The notes under the pieces: generated by a model
Databases searched by the model: none
What the model was told of the DNA's origin: nothing
Seen by the model: the letters and a program-made list of their open reading frames with translations, nothing else
Program-made: the position numbers and the translations under genes
Shown: positions 36,101-45,457 of the stretch, in pieces
Numbering within the stretch: position 1 is the first letter of the stretch
Layout: each line of letters starts with the position of its first letter
Assembly: GCF_016907695.1 (NCBI RefSeq)
Contig: NZ_JAFBCK010000001.1
Span: 3,568,501-3,632,500, forward strand
Direction of reading: 5' to 3'
Length of the DNA: 64,000 bases
From: Actinokineospora baliensis
GTDB taxonomy: Bacteria; Actinomycetota; Actinomycetes; Mycobacteriales; Pseudonocardiaceae

Positions 36101-36204
36101 GCGAGGCTTTCGGCTTCCGCCAGGTCACCACCCCGCTGTGCCTCACCCACCACCCGGCCAGCCCGCTGCAACCCGAGGAGGTCATCGAACGCGCCCGCCG
36201 CTGA
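33151..36204 (+). CDS. Double ATPase with AAA N-terminus and HerA/FtsK-like C-terminus
   Basis: 1017 residues. N-terminal AAA module: Walker A GQKGVGKT (63-70) and Walker B-like VVICVDQLDTL (about 233-243). The middle has no recognised motif. C-terminal HerA/VirB4-like motor (DUF87-type): Walker A GSGSGKT (641-647), LDPNNDLARL, Walker B FVMDEAQT with Asp891-Glu892, and ATQAPKGVHNQVVGNATTQFF, the sensor/arginine-finger-like region of HerA ATPases. HerA-type motors form hexamers that translocate DNA and are recurrent in phage-defence systems, typically with a nuclease or NADase partner; here the NADase candidate is the TIR gene. Codon use from about 35.0 kb shifts to more G-ending codons. Last gene of the four-gene operon. 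Confidence 0.8.
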   Translation: MIEGLAALATLRFDWADTPDHVWRDSPYHVDGPHADVARAVEGAIRDAAVSDGPSPIGLVVQGQKGVGKTHLLGMVRRQTHAAKGYFFLDNVSAGDAFWENAVEALRFGLSQADESGETQLHRFLRRVCELGVVDPGSAKVILRGHGLTRKDVDAFVAGVRALDRQVATECSDTARALVLYAAEPDSINDIAEDYLDGAEESEPGERRAWGIRRPPRSPLTVVRDLTRLLAITGPVVICVDQLDTLIARTEKLTEAADHSGDVLLAQIADGLMRLREVTRRTVTVLACLPGTWKQIRTKAADTVPDRFRELRSLGRIADGGIGRDLVAKRLGVAYQAMGFTPPYPTWPVAESAFAEGWEQITPRELLKRIGAHIELCVRNDEVRELTSFDEDAPRPTAVPRPAPKPDRFTELDALFADARAEIDPEALFDHTVEDELVPRLLSAALRSWLTEVGDDNMTWNRPRVGEGGELHAWITRTLDEATDLQEHWGFRAIYHPHPISVLHRFRKAKTAMGLRQGADNRHLILLRNDAWSKGAKTKAELGAFEAAGGRRMALSVDDARTFWALDKLLTQNVPGLHEWLVDRQPASRSDLLADTLPAVRRDAETRPPPGEVGVGVVVGTGEPVRVELAALRKHAVVFAGSGSGKTVLLRRIVEECALQGVSAIVLDPNNDLARLGDAWPEAPSAWGDGDAELARRYLDGTDVVVWTPGRAHGRPLAFQPLPDFGGVLDDEDEFGAAVEVAVASLAPQVRLTGSTVKANKGLAVLRQAVVHHARTGSRSLPGLIEVLADLPDGVSTLNDGHKIAADLAEALKAAMVNDPLFAGAGTEIDPGELLTPAAGKLARVSVISFIGLPAEEQRQNFVNQLQMELFAWAKRNPAGDRPLGALFVMDEAQTLASSGTLTASTRSTIVLASQARKYGLGLLFATQAPKGVHNQVVGNATTQFFGRLNSPAQINAANEMARAKGSQVADIALLERAQFYVTSEAFGFRQVTTPLCLTHHPASPLQPEEVIERARR

Positions 36205-36208
36205 CCGC

Positions 36209-37036
36209 TCACCCGAGCTCCAAAGTGGTCACTCCGTACATCTGTGACAGCGCCAGATCGGGCGCTGGCCCGGTGTACATGCGCGCCGCCTCGAAGGTCT
36301 GCTTGAACCCCGCCTCCTGGAACATGCTCACAGCAGCGGGATTGGCGTCGGGCACGTCAACGGCGACGGGGGTGTTCGCCGCCACGGAAGCGAGAAGTGC
36401 GGCGGCGATGTCCGGGGTGTCGGCGTAGAGGGGGCCGATTCGACTGGGGCCCTGGGCATCCCGGCGGACCGCCAAGCCGGTGATGGTGCTGCCGTCGAGG
36501 GCGATGCGGGCTGTCCGGTCGGGGAGGGCCAGCCAGGTGGCCAGGAACGCGTCGCGGGGTTCGGGGAAGAACCGGCGGTCGTACTCGGCGATGCGGTCGA
36601 AGGGCACGGACCTGGCGTCGACCACCTCCACGGGCGAGCGGGTGTCGGCCGCGGTGCCCTCGAACCGGATGTTGTTCCAGGCGTGGACGAAACCTGACTT
36701 GCGGTAGTTGTCCTGCTGGTCGACGACGCCGTCGAGGCCGATCAGCCGACCGGTGAGGTGCTCGGTCGCCGCGCGCCAGAGCTGGATCCCGTAGCCCTGG
36801 CCGCGCACCTGCGGCCGGGCGATGTAGAAACCGATGAACCCGAAACCGTTTCCGTACCGGACAGCCGAAACGCAGGCCACCGGCTCCCCGTCCAGCTTGC
36901 CGATGAAGAAGCCGCCCGGGTCGGCCGGGGCGAACGCGAGCGGGTCGGAAACACCGGGGTTCCAGCCCTCGTCGCGCGCCCACGCGCCCATCAGCCGGAC
37001 CTCGTCCAGGCTCGCCACCCTGATCTCGAAGCTCAT
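36209..37036 (-). CDS. GNAT-family N-acetyltransferase
   Basis: 275 residues. The GNAT domain spans about 1-130: FIGFYIARPQVRGQGYGIQLWRAA is motif A with the acetyl-CoA-binding Q/RxxGxG/A. A second ~120-residue domain (ADTPDIAAALLASVA, NPAAVSMFQEAGFKQTF) matches the two-domain YitH-like acetyltransferases. The substrate is unknown. GGAGGTGG precedes the ATG at 37036; an upstream start at 37051 lacks this spacing. It ends 4 bp from the converging double-ATPase gene and is probably outside the immunity operon. Confidence 0.82.
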   Translation of the reverse strand: MSFEIRVASLDEVRLMGAWARDEGWNPGVSDPLAFAPADPGGFFIGKLDGEPVACVSAVRYGNGFGFIGFYIARPQVRGQGYGIQLWRAATEHLTGRLIGLDGVVDQQDNYRKSGFVHAWNNIRFEGTAADTRSPVEVVDARSVPFDRIAEYDRRFFPEPRDAFLATWLALPDRTARIALDGSTITGLAVRRDAQGPSRIGPLYADTPDIAAALLASVAANTPVAVDVPDANPAAVSMFQEAGFKQTFEAARMYTGPAPDLALSQMYGVTTLELG

Positions 37037-37219
37037 CGCCACCTCCGCCACGACTGTCCCACGACCGGGCGGGCAACCACCCGGTCAGTGGCACGGATAC
37101 CCCTGATAGCGCGGGATCGGCCACCCCGGTGGCGTACCCGCCCTCGACGTGCCCACCCGCCCGCCGGGTGGCAGGGTGTCGCCCGGACGGCGGTGCCGCC
37201 CGGAGGGTGAGGAGGACCG

Positions 37220-39175
37220 GTGGAGCTCGATCCGGAGCGGCTCGTCGGGGGCGCCGACGCGGTGCGGGCGGTGTTCGAGGGGCTGCCGATCATGCTCGCC
37301 GGGCTGGACGGGCCGGAGTTGGTGATCGTGGCGGCCAACGCCGCGTACCGGACCGCGATGGGCCGCGAGCAGCTCGTCGGCCTGACCCCCTGGGAAGCCT
37401 TCCCGGACATCGTCGGGCAGCAGACCATCGAGATGGTCTACCGCGTCTACCGGACGGGCCGCCCTGAGTCAGGGGTCGAGTGGCGGGTGCAGTTCGACCG
37501 CCATGCCACCGGGGAGGGCGTAGTCGAGGCGTACTTCGACTTCACCACCGCGCCTCGGCTCGATGACAAGGGGAACGTGGTCGGGGTCGTCCTGTTCGCC
37601 CATGACGTGACCGATCGCGTGCGGCAGCGGCAGACCGCCGAGCGCAAGGCGGCGGAAGCCGAGCGGCGCTACGCCGAAGCGCGGGAAGTGATCACCGCGC
37701 TCCAGCGCCAACTGCTGCCCCCGGGGCTGCCGGTGCTCCCGTCGGTCCGGATCGCGGGGAGCTACTTGCTCGCCGACGGCGCCGACGCCTCAGGCGGGGA
37801 CTGGTTCGACGCGGTGCCCCTGGCCGATGGGCGGGTGGGGCTGGTGGTCGGTGATGTGGTCGGGCACGGGGTGGCGGCGTCCGCGGCGATGGGACGGCTG
37901 CGCGCGGTCCTGCGCGACCGGCTCGAGGAGACCGGCGACGTCCGCACCGCGGTGGCCGCGGTCGACCGGATGGCCCGCCGCGGCCGCGACACCCACGCCG
38001 CCACGGTGTGCGTCGTCGTGCTCGACCAGGGCGGCGACTTCGAGTACTGCACCGCGGGGCACCCGCCGCCGCTGGTCGCCGGTGCCGGTCAGGCCAGGTA
38101 CGTGCCGCTCAGCGGGGGCGGCCCGCTCGGCACCGGCTCCACCCACGCCGTGGCCACCGACCGGCTCGACCCCGGCGACGTCCTGCTCCTCTACAGCGAC
38201 GGGATCGTCGAACGCCCCGGCCGCGAACCAGCCGCCTCCTCGGTCGAACTCGCCCAAGTCCTCGCCGACGCCGTGGCCGACACGGGCTACCGCACCCCGG
38301 GGCTGCCCGCGGTCGAGCGGGCCACCGCGCTGACCCTGGAGATGATGATCCGCACCACCGGCCACGCCGACGACATCACCCTGCTCGCCGCCCAGCGCGT
38401 CGCCCCGGTGGACCCGCTGCACCTCACCCTGCCCGGCGACCTGGAGGTCGTGCGGGCGGTGCGCCGCGCGCTGCTGGCCTGGCTGGTCGAGCTCGGCGCC
38501 GGTGAGCAGGACGTCGTCGCCCTGCAGCACGCCGTCGTCGAACTGGTCACCAACGCCGTCGAGCACAGCAGACCTGACCGCGCCGACGGCACCATCACCC
38601 TCGACGCCGCCCTCGCCGCCGACGGCGTCCTGCGGATCAGCGTGACCGACGACGGCCGCTGGCTGCGCCGGTGCAGCACCACCGACCAGGACTTCCACCT
38701 TGACCACGGCCTAGGCCTTGCCATGGCAGGCGGCCTCGCCGACGAACTCCACATCGCTCGCACCACCCACGGCACCACCGCCACCCTCCACCGAGAACTC
38801 AGCCGCCCGGCGCGCCTGCTCACCGCGGACCAGGTCACTTCCGGTGCGCCTGCCGGAGGCGGTGAGCCAGGGCTGCTGCTGGTGCTGGACCAGCCGCAGA
38901 CCGAGGACAACCGGGTGGCGCTCGACGGGCCGCTGGACGTGACGACGGGGGCGCAGCTGACGGCGGAGCTGGATCGGTTGACGCTGGGGGGCAGCCATGA
39001 GCTCACGGTGGACCTGACGGGGGTGACGCATGTGGCGAGTGTGGCGGTGGCGATCTTGCATCGGGCGGTGGAGCGGGGGGAACGCAATCGGGCGCCGTTG
39101 TGGTTGTACGCGCCTGCTGGGTCGGTGGCGGACCATGTGTTGACGTTGGTGTCGTTGGAGCATGATCGCGGGTAG
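37220..39175 (+). CDS. PAS-SpoIIE phosphatase-HATPase-STAS signalling protein
   Basis: 651 residues with a full partner-switching set: PAS (about 15-135, PELVIVAANAAYRTAMGREQL), a short coiled linker, a PP2C/SpoIIE phosphatase (about 170-395; GGDWFDAVPLADGRVGLVVGD and YCTAGHPPP with the metal Asp/Gly), an RsbW-like HATPase (about 405-540; VVELVTNAVEHSRP as N-box, HGLGLAMAGGLAD as G-box) and a STAS domain (about 550-650). The family controls anti-sigma/anti-anti-sigma factors; a kinase, a phosphatase and their STAS target in one chain suggests self-contained switching. GTG 37220 follows GGAGGACC. No cognate sigma factor is in the window. Confidence 0.88.
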   Translation: MELDPERLVGGADAVRAVFEGLPIMLAGLDGPELVIVAANAAYRTAMGREQLVGLTPWEAFPDIVGQQTIEMVYRVYRTGRPESGVEWRVQFDRHATGEGVVEAYFDFTTAPRLDDKGNVVGVVLFAHDVTDRVRQRQTAERKAAEAERRYAEAREVITALQRQLLPPGLPVLPSVRIAGSYLLADGADASGGDWFDAVPLADGRVGLVVGDVVGHGVAASAAMGRLRAVLRDRLEETGDVRTAVAAVDRMARRGRDTHAATVCVVVLDQGGDFEYCTAGHPPPLVAGAGQARYVPLSGGGPLGTGSTHAVATDRLDPGDVLLLYSDGIVERPGREPAASSVELAQVLADAVADTGYRTPGLPAVERATALTLEMMIRTTGHADDITLLAAQRVAPVDPLHLTLPGDLEVVRAVRRALLAWLVELGAGEQDVVALQHAVVELVTNAVEHSRPDRADGTITLDAALAADGVLRISVTDDGRWLRRCSTTDQDFHLDHGLGLAMAGGLADELHIARTTHGTTATLHRELSRPARLLTADQVTSGAPAGGGEPGLLLVLDQPQTEDNRVALDGPLDVTTGAQLTAELDRLTLGGSHELTVDLTGVTHVASVAVAILHRAVERGERNRAPLWLYAPAGSVADHVLTLVSLEHDRG

Positions 39176-39664
39176 GCGGGCTTGTCCACAACGGCCTTGG
39201 TTGTCCACAGGCTGCTTCTGGGGCTGTTGTTCTGTTGGTGGGCCTCGGTAGGCTGGAAAACGGGGGATCCCGGGTTAGATGATCTTCGGCTCGCCTTCGG
39301 CATTGCACGCCGATCCGCGACAAAGCGAAAGCTCGATGCGGTGGACCTGTTTTGTGCGGGGCCCCTGCGCCGCCCGTGGCAGGACCGCAAAGCTGGGGCC
39401 GAAAAGCATGGCCCTGCAGCGCACAACGCTACGGACGCCGCACCCCCACACAAAACAGGTCCACCCCATCGAGCATCTGGCACCAGCGACTTCCGAGTGT
39501 CCAGTGGTTGGCAATGCTGTCTGAGTAGGGGTGTTGAGGTGGCACGCTCCCTTCCGGGAGCGGTGGCTGGGTTGGCGGGGCTGGGCCGGAGGGCTGGTTT
39601 GGCACCAGCGGGTTCCGGGAGCGGTGGTCGGCCTGGTGGGGTTGGCTCATGAGGCCCAAAGGTT
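39176..39664. other. 489-bp intergenic region carrying repeats
   Basis: Gap between converging genes (SpoIIE protein and histidine kinase). It contains a long inverted repeat (listed separately) and a 15-bp direct repeat TTCCGGGAGCGGTGG at 39552-39566 and 39613-39627. Short open frames exist on both strands but none has a ribosome binding site or recognisable product. Confidence 0.5.
39331..39474. repeat. 144-bp inverted-repeat element, 31-bp arms
   Basis: Left arm 39331-39361 and right arm 39444-39474 are 31-bp inverted copies with two mismatches; both include GGTGGACCTGTTTTGTG. The 82-bp centre is GC-rich and can form smaller hairpins. No transposase is present. It may be a MITE-like or REP-like element or encode a structured RNA; it could also act as the terminator region between the converging genes. 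Confidence 0.6.
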
Positions 39665-41185
<1,521 letters not shown>

Positions 41186-41306
41186 CGGCAGCCGCGCTTT
41201 CGCTCCGTGCGGGGGTCCCCGCAGGGGTGGTGGCGGCTGTTCGCTCAACCGTCCGCTTGGCCGAAGATCCTAACGGTCGGCACCGGAGGCCACCGCGAGC
41301 GCGACC

Positions 41307-42026
41307 TCACAGGCCCAGCTGCCGCCTGACCTGCGCGCGCTGCTCGGCGGGCATCGCGGCCAGCCACTTGTCGCGGCTGTCGACGAGCAGGTTGTAGCGG
41401 TTGTCGGCGGTCAACATGGAGCCTGCCCAGTTGCCCCGCTCGGAGTTCCAGAACTTGGTCTCGGTGACCGCCAGCTCGCGCAGGTTCTCGTTCGTCGGCG
41501 GCTTGGCCAGCACGTCGGCGACGTCGCGCTCGTAGTGGTCGCCGATCTTCGCGGCGGCGATCTCGCCCACCGCCAGCTTCAGCATCCGCACCGGCGGCAG
41601 CGCGACCGTGGCGACGCTGATCTCGTGCTTGGCCGAGATCCGCTCCAGCACCTCGATCGCCTTGCGGCGCTGCCGGTGCGAGTACGGCTGCTCCGGCCCG
41701 TTGACCGGCAGCACCGCAGCGTGCGTGGCGTCCCCGCCGCCGAACACCCTGGCGTGCGCGTCGTCGATCTCCTGGTAGTCGGCGGCGACCGCGCGCAGCC
41801 CATCCTGCACGTCGGCGAACGCCTTGGCCGTCTTGGTGATGGCCTCGCGCACGTCGTCGCTTGCCAGCGCGATGGCGCTGGCGAAGAACGCCCCGATCAC
41901 CCCGTACGCGTCGCCACCCACTGTGGCCTGCGCGATCCGCAGGGCGGAGTTCACCTCGGTGGAGATGGTCGCCACGGTGTCGGCGTGCGCGCGCACCTCG
42001 CCCAGGTTGATGTCGAACCCGCTCAT
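41307..42026 (-). CDS. EspC-like ESX secretion-associated protein
   Basis: 239 residues. The first ~100 residues resemble the EspC/WXG100-related helical-hairpin family (T7SS_ESX_EspC): FDINLGEVRAHADTVATIST and helices ending DVQDGLRAVAADYQEID. The remaining ~140 residues (VATVALPPVRMLKLAVGEIAAA, ETKFWNSERGNWAG) are unrecognised and may be an effector part. GGAAGGGGCGGG precedes the ATG at 42026. Type VII substrates usually sit by ESX genes, but none is present here, so secretion is inferred from the N-terminal resemblance only. Confidence 0.65.
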   Translation of the reverse strand: MSGFDINLGEVRAHADTVATISTEVNSALRIAQATVGGDAYGVIGAFFASAIALASDDVREAITKTAKAFADVQDGLRAVAADYQEIDDAHARVFGGGDATHAAVLPVNGPEQPYSHRQRRKAIEVLERISAKHEISVATVALPPVRMLKLAVGEIAAAKIGDHYERDVADVLAKPPTNENLRELAVTETKFWNSERGNWAGSMLTADNRYNLLVDSRDKWLAAMPAEQRAQVRRQLGL

Positions 42027-42141
42027 CCCGCCCCTTCCCACGTCCCGCTCGCCCCCGATTCTGTCGTACCGCCCAGGCCCCGTCCGCCGAACCCGGCAAG
42101 TCGCCCCGGCTCACCCGAACGGACCAGCCCCGGAAACGGAC

Positions 42142-42180
42142 CGGGCCCGCCGAGCGCTGGGTGTGCGCTCGACGGGCCCG
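42142..42180 (-). terminator. Hairpin terminator after the metalloprotease gene
   Basis: A 15-bp stem with one mismatch (42142-42156 against 42166-42180) and a 9-nt loop, 17 bp past the stop codon of the leftward metalloprotease gene. No long U-tract. Confidence 0.75.
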
Positions 42181-42196
42181 GGTTGCCCGGTGGTCG

Positions 42197-44389
42197 TCAG
42201 CTCGTGGTGACGGCCACCGTGTCCACGAGGAAGTCGGTCTGCAGGTTGCTGTCCTCGGTCCCGTAGAACCGCAGCGTGATCGTCTTGCCCTTGTAGGCCG
42301 ACAGGTCGACCGTCTGCAGCGCGTAGCCGGAGTTGGCGTTGGCGTTGCTGTAGGTCTTCAGGTTGGTCGTGGTGGAGCCGCTGATCGCCTGGACCCGCAG
42401 GTAGTCGTAGGCGGTGCTGCCCGACTCCGCCGTGGCGACCCGCAGGTAGAACGTCAGCGTCGCGGCGTTCACGTTCGCCGGGATGGTGATGTTCTGGCTC
42501 ACCGTGTCGGTGTTGACCTGGCCGTTGCCGCCCAGCCACGCGTAGTAGCTACCGGCCTGGGCCTTGTAGTAGGTCCAGTTGCCGACCGAGCCGCCGGTGA
42601 CCGTCCAGCCGGTGGAGCCGCTCTCGAAGCCGCCGTTGGTGATCAGCTGGGTGCCCGGGTTCGGGTTGGTGGTCGTGGTCGGCGGGGTCGTGGTCGTCGG
42701 CGGGGTGGTGGTTCCCGGCGGCGTCGTCCCGCTGCTGCGGTAGTCGATGGTGTGGGTGTAGATCAGGTTCATCGTGGTGGTCGAGGTGTCCAGGCCCTTG
42801 GTCGGCCGGTCGGTCACCACGAACTCCTTGAAGCTGCTTGAGGTGTTGCCCACCATCAACCCGAACGTCCCGAGTGGACCGTTGTCGACGCGGCGCCACA
42901 GGTCGATCAGCGCGCCAGCGACCCGGCCCTCGACCTTGTCGCCGTCCTGCATGTTGGTGCGACCAGCGGCCTGGTTGGGGTTGTACCAGTTGGTCTGCAT
43001 GAGGTCGATCCAGCTGCCGTCGGCCCAGTAGTAGCGGCCGTCACCCATCACGTAGCCCGCGACGGCGTTGGCGAAGCCCTCGGTCCACGCGCAGTTGCTG
43101 CCGGTGACCAGGTGCAGGTAGTGCGGGGACGGGCAGTCGCTCGCCGCCCACCAGCCGCCGTAGAGCATGTCCATCAGGAAGTGGCCGGACTCGTGCAGCA
43201 CGGTGTGCTCGGAGTCGGGGTCGGCGTCGGTCAGCGCGATGTAGCGGTTGGCGACGGCCACGCCGTTCTGGAAGTAGGTGCCGTCGGTGCTGCCCGGCTG
43301 CCAGTGGATGACGATCTTGCGGCAGTTGCTGGTCTCGCGGGTGGTCCAGCAGGTGCTGCTGCCGTGCGCGGCCCACAGCTTGTTGACCGTGTCGAAGGCG
43401 TGCCAGGCGCGCATGTTCGTCGAGGTCGGGGTGCTGGTGCCGAACGCGGCGTCGGTGCCGCTGGCCACGTTGGTCTTGGCCGAGGTCGACAGCGTGTAGA
43501 GCGAGGTGCCCGCGTTGTTGGTCACCTTCCACATGGTCGAGTCGGTCGAGAACTCCACCCACACCTGGTACTGGGTGGTGGTGGCGTTGAAGCACAGCGA
43601 GTACTTGCCGTCGCTGCCCGTGGCGCCGGTGGCCACGTACGCGGCCGTCGACGAGGAGGTCGCCTTCGCCGCGACCTGGACCTTGACGGTGCGGCCGGGC
43701 AGGTAGGTGCCCGCCTGGTTGGCGTACTGCAGCGCGCCGGTCGCGCAGATCTGGCCGGGCGCGGCGAGCGCGGCGATGCGCGCCTCGGGTGCCTGCTTGG
43801 TCACCGCGAGCGAGCCGGTGGCGCTGACGCCCGCGGTCGAGGCGCCCTTCTGCTCGGCGACGGTCAGCAGCGCCGAGCCGTGCGCGGAGCGCTCCGCGGC
43901 CGGGCTGTCCACACTGGTCACGTCCGCCTGGATGTTGGCGGGCCCCGCGCCGAGCGCGGTGACCTTGAACGAGACCGTGCGGCCCGAGCGCGAGAGCGCG
44001 AACTGCTGGTCGGCGACCTGGTCGAGGCCGACGGTGCGGGCGGCGGACAGACCGCTGGCACCGGCGTCGATGCGCAGGGTGTCGGGGACCTTCACCGCGA
44101 GCTTGGCCGTGGCGATGTCCACCTCGGACCGGACCTTGACCGTCACGGTGGCCGACTCGCCCACCGCGGGCAGCCGGTCGAGCGAGACGTCGGCGGCCAC
44201 ACAGCTGGGCGCCTTCTCGGACTTGGCGTTCGGGGTGCTCAGCGAACAGGCGGGCGCGGCCGCCGCCGCGGAGCTCGCCGGGTTGGCCGCGGTGGCGGGA
44301 CCGGTGACCGCGAAAATGGTGCCGGCCACGACCGCCGCGGAAAGGGACAGGGAAAGCGTGAGGGGAATTCTCCCCATTGTGCGCTGCAT
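42197..44389 (-). CDS. Secreted HExxH zinc metalloprotease with C-terminal binding module
   Basis: 730 residues. A signal peptide (PLTLSLSLSAAVVAGTIFAV, cleavage near TAA) precedes a ~230-residue Ig/CARDB-like region and a carboxypeptidase-regulatory-like repeat (GRTVKVQVAAKA). The catalytic part contains HTVLHESGHFLMD, a HExxH zinc site, and GFANAVAGYV downstream where a third ligand could lie. A Thr/Pro-rich linker (TTPPTTTTPPTTTT) leads to a ~130-residue beta-sandwich (NGGFESGSTGWTVTGGS to DFLVDTVAV) like carbohydrate-binding or convertase-associated modules. Substrate unknown. GAAAGG precedes the ATG at 44389. An HTH regulator lies upstream on the same strand. Confidence 0.82.
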   Translation of the reverse strand: MQRTMGRIPLTLSLSLSAAVVAGTIFAVTGPATAANPASSAAAAAPACSLSTPNAKSEKAPSCVAADVSLDRLPAVGESATVTVKVRSEVDIATAKLAVKVPDTLRIDAGASGLSAARTVGLDQVADQQFALSRSGRTVSFKVTALGAGPANIQADVTSVDSPAAERSAHGSALLTVAEQKGASTAGVSATGSLAVTKQAPEARIAALAAPGQICATGALQYANQAGTYLPGRTVKVQVAAKATSSSTAAYVATGATGSDGKYSLCFNATTTQYQVWVEFSTDSTMWKVTNNAGTSLYTLSTSAKTNVASGTDAAFGTSTPTSTNMRAWHAFDTVNKLWAAHGSSTCWTTRETSNCRKIVIHWQPGSTDGTYFQNGVAVANRYIALTDADPDSEHTVLHESGHFLMDMLYGGWWAASDCPSPHYLHLVTGSNCAWTEGFANAVAGYVMGDGRYYWADGSWIDLMQTNWYNPNQAAGRTNMQDGDKVEGRVAGALIDLWRRVDNGPLGTFGLMVGNTSSSFKEFVVTDRPTKGLDTSTTTMNLIYTHTIDYRSSGTTPPGTTTPPTTTTPPTTTTNPNPGTQLITNGGFESGSTGWTVTGGSVGNWTYYKAQAGSYYAWLGGNGQVNTDTVSQNITIPANVNAATLTFYLRVATAESGSTAYDYLRVQAISGSTTTNLKTYSNANANSGYALQTVDLSAYKGKTITLRFYGTEDSNLQTDFLVDTVAVTTS

Positions 44390-44566
44390 ACGGGGTGCCT
44401 TTCGGACGACTGAACCGTCGTCACTCGCAGGGTGACGCCCGATAGAATGACCGCAGCGACGGTGAGTAAGCAATCTCGTCGGTGTAACTCTCTGCTGGTA
44501 CGCGAATACTGTGAACCGCGCGCCGTGAACTCGGGTTGACCAACGGTTAAACTGTGAAGAACTCGC

Positions 44567-45457
44567 TCACCAGCTCCAGCGGGTCCCGAAGACCCCCGGC
44601 GCGAGGTTGAACCCGACCTGGCTCGCCGCCCCGGACGGGCCCACGGCCAGCGGCTCGGCGACCTCGGGGGCACTGGGGTTGGCCTGGCGGAACCCGGTGC
44701 AGCGCGCGGGTTCGGTGCCCTCGAACTGGATCTGCTGGCTGTACTCGGCGACCGGGGCGAGGAACTGCCGCCAGTAGAACGACACCGGCGGCCCGGGCGC
44801 CGCGGCGAACTCGTACTCCACCACCGCGTGCTCGCCGACCCGCAACGGCCGGTCCAGCAGCAGTTCGGCGACCATCAACCGGCCCGATTCGTCCACCCGC
44901 ACCCGTCCCCGGCTGCAGAACCGCACGTCGACCAGCGCTGGCGGGTAGTCCGGGTTGTCCGCTTGGTACTTCACCAGGCAGCGGGTGACCCGGCCGCGCT
45001 CGCCGCGCACCACCAGCCGCGTCCAGGTCCCGCGCTCGGTGTGGTCCTCGGCCACGGTGAACACGTCGTGCGCCGAGACCAGCGTGTACTCCCCCTCCTC
45101 GGGGTCGTCGAACTCGGCGGACAGCGGCATCTCGCTCTGCCTGCGCAACCACCTGCCGCGCGGCTTCGGCGGCCCGAGCAGGGTGATCAGCGAGGTCGCT
45201 GGCAGCCCGAGCAGCGCCTCCAGCGCCCGCACCGCCCGCAGCGACTCCTCCCGCTCCGGCCGCCTGCGGTCGCGCCGCCAGTAGCTCAACGTGGCAACGC
45301 TGACGTCAACGCCCTGCTCGGCGAGGTGGTAGCGCACCCGGTCCAGGGTCAAGCCCCGCGCGGTGATGGCCGCGTCGAGCACCTGGGCGAACGAGCCGCC
45401 CCTGGGGACCCGGCTCAGGTCGCGCCCCAGTTCAGGTAGACGGGCCGATCGCGCCAT
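44567..45457 (-). CDS. XRE-like HTH protein with C-terminal sensor-like domain
   Basis: 296 residues. Residues ~20-95 form a helix-turn-helix of XRE character (FAQVLDAAITARGLTLDRVR, then VSVATLSYWRRDRRRPEREE and a leucine-rich helix ALEALLGLPATSLITLLG). The C-terminal ~190 residues form a beta-rich, unrecognised domain (RLVVRGERGRVTRCLVKYQA, VGEHAVVEYEFAAAPGPPV), common behind such HTHs in actinomycetes. The ATG at 45457 has GGAGG seven bases upstream. It may regulate the metalloprotease gene downstream; no operator was identified. Confidence 0.72.
   Translation of the reverse strand: MARSARLPELGRDLSRVPRGGSFAQVLDAAITARGLTLDRVRYHLAEQGVDVSVATLSYWRRDRRRPEREESLRAVRALEALLGLPATSLITLLGPPKPRGRWLRRQSEMPLSAEFDDPEEGEYTLVSAHDVFTVAEDHTERGTWTRLVVRGERGRVTRCLVKYQADNPDYPPALVDVRFCSRGRVRVDESGRLMVAELLLDRPLRVGEHAVVEYEFAAAPGPPVSFYWRQFLAPVAEYSQQIQFEGTEPARCTGFRQANPSAPEVAEPLAVGPSGAASQVGFNLAPGVFGTRWSW

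Noticed and set aside
33151..36204. BREX, Wadjet or Zorya component
   Set aside because: Gene partners (methyltransferase/phosphatase, SMC-like, MotAB-like) are absent and domain order differs; only the general HerA/FtsK-like motor is shared.
39270..39530. Small protein genes around the inverted repeat on both strands
   Set aside because: The frames run through the palindrome arms and lack ribosome binding sites; their residues simply reflect the repeat.
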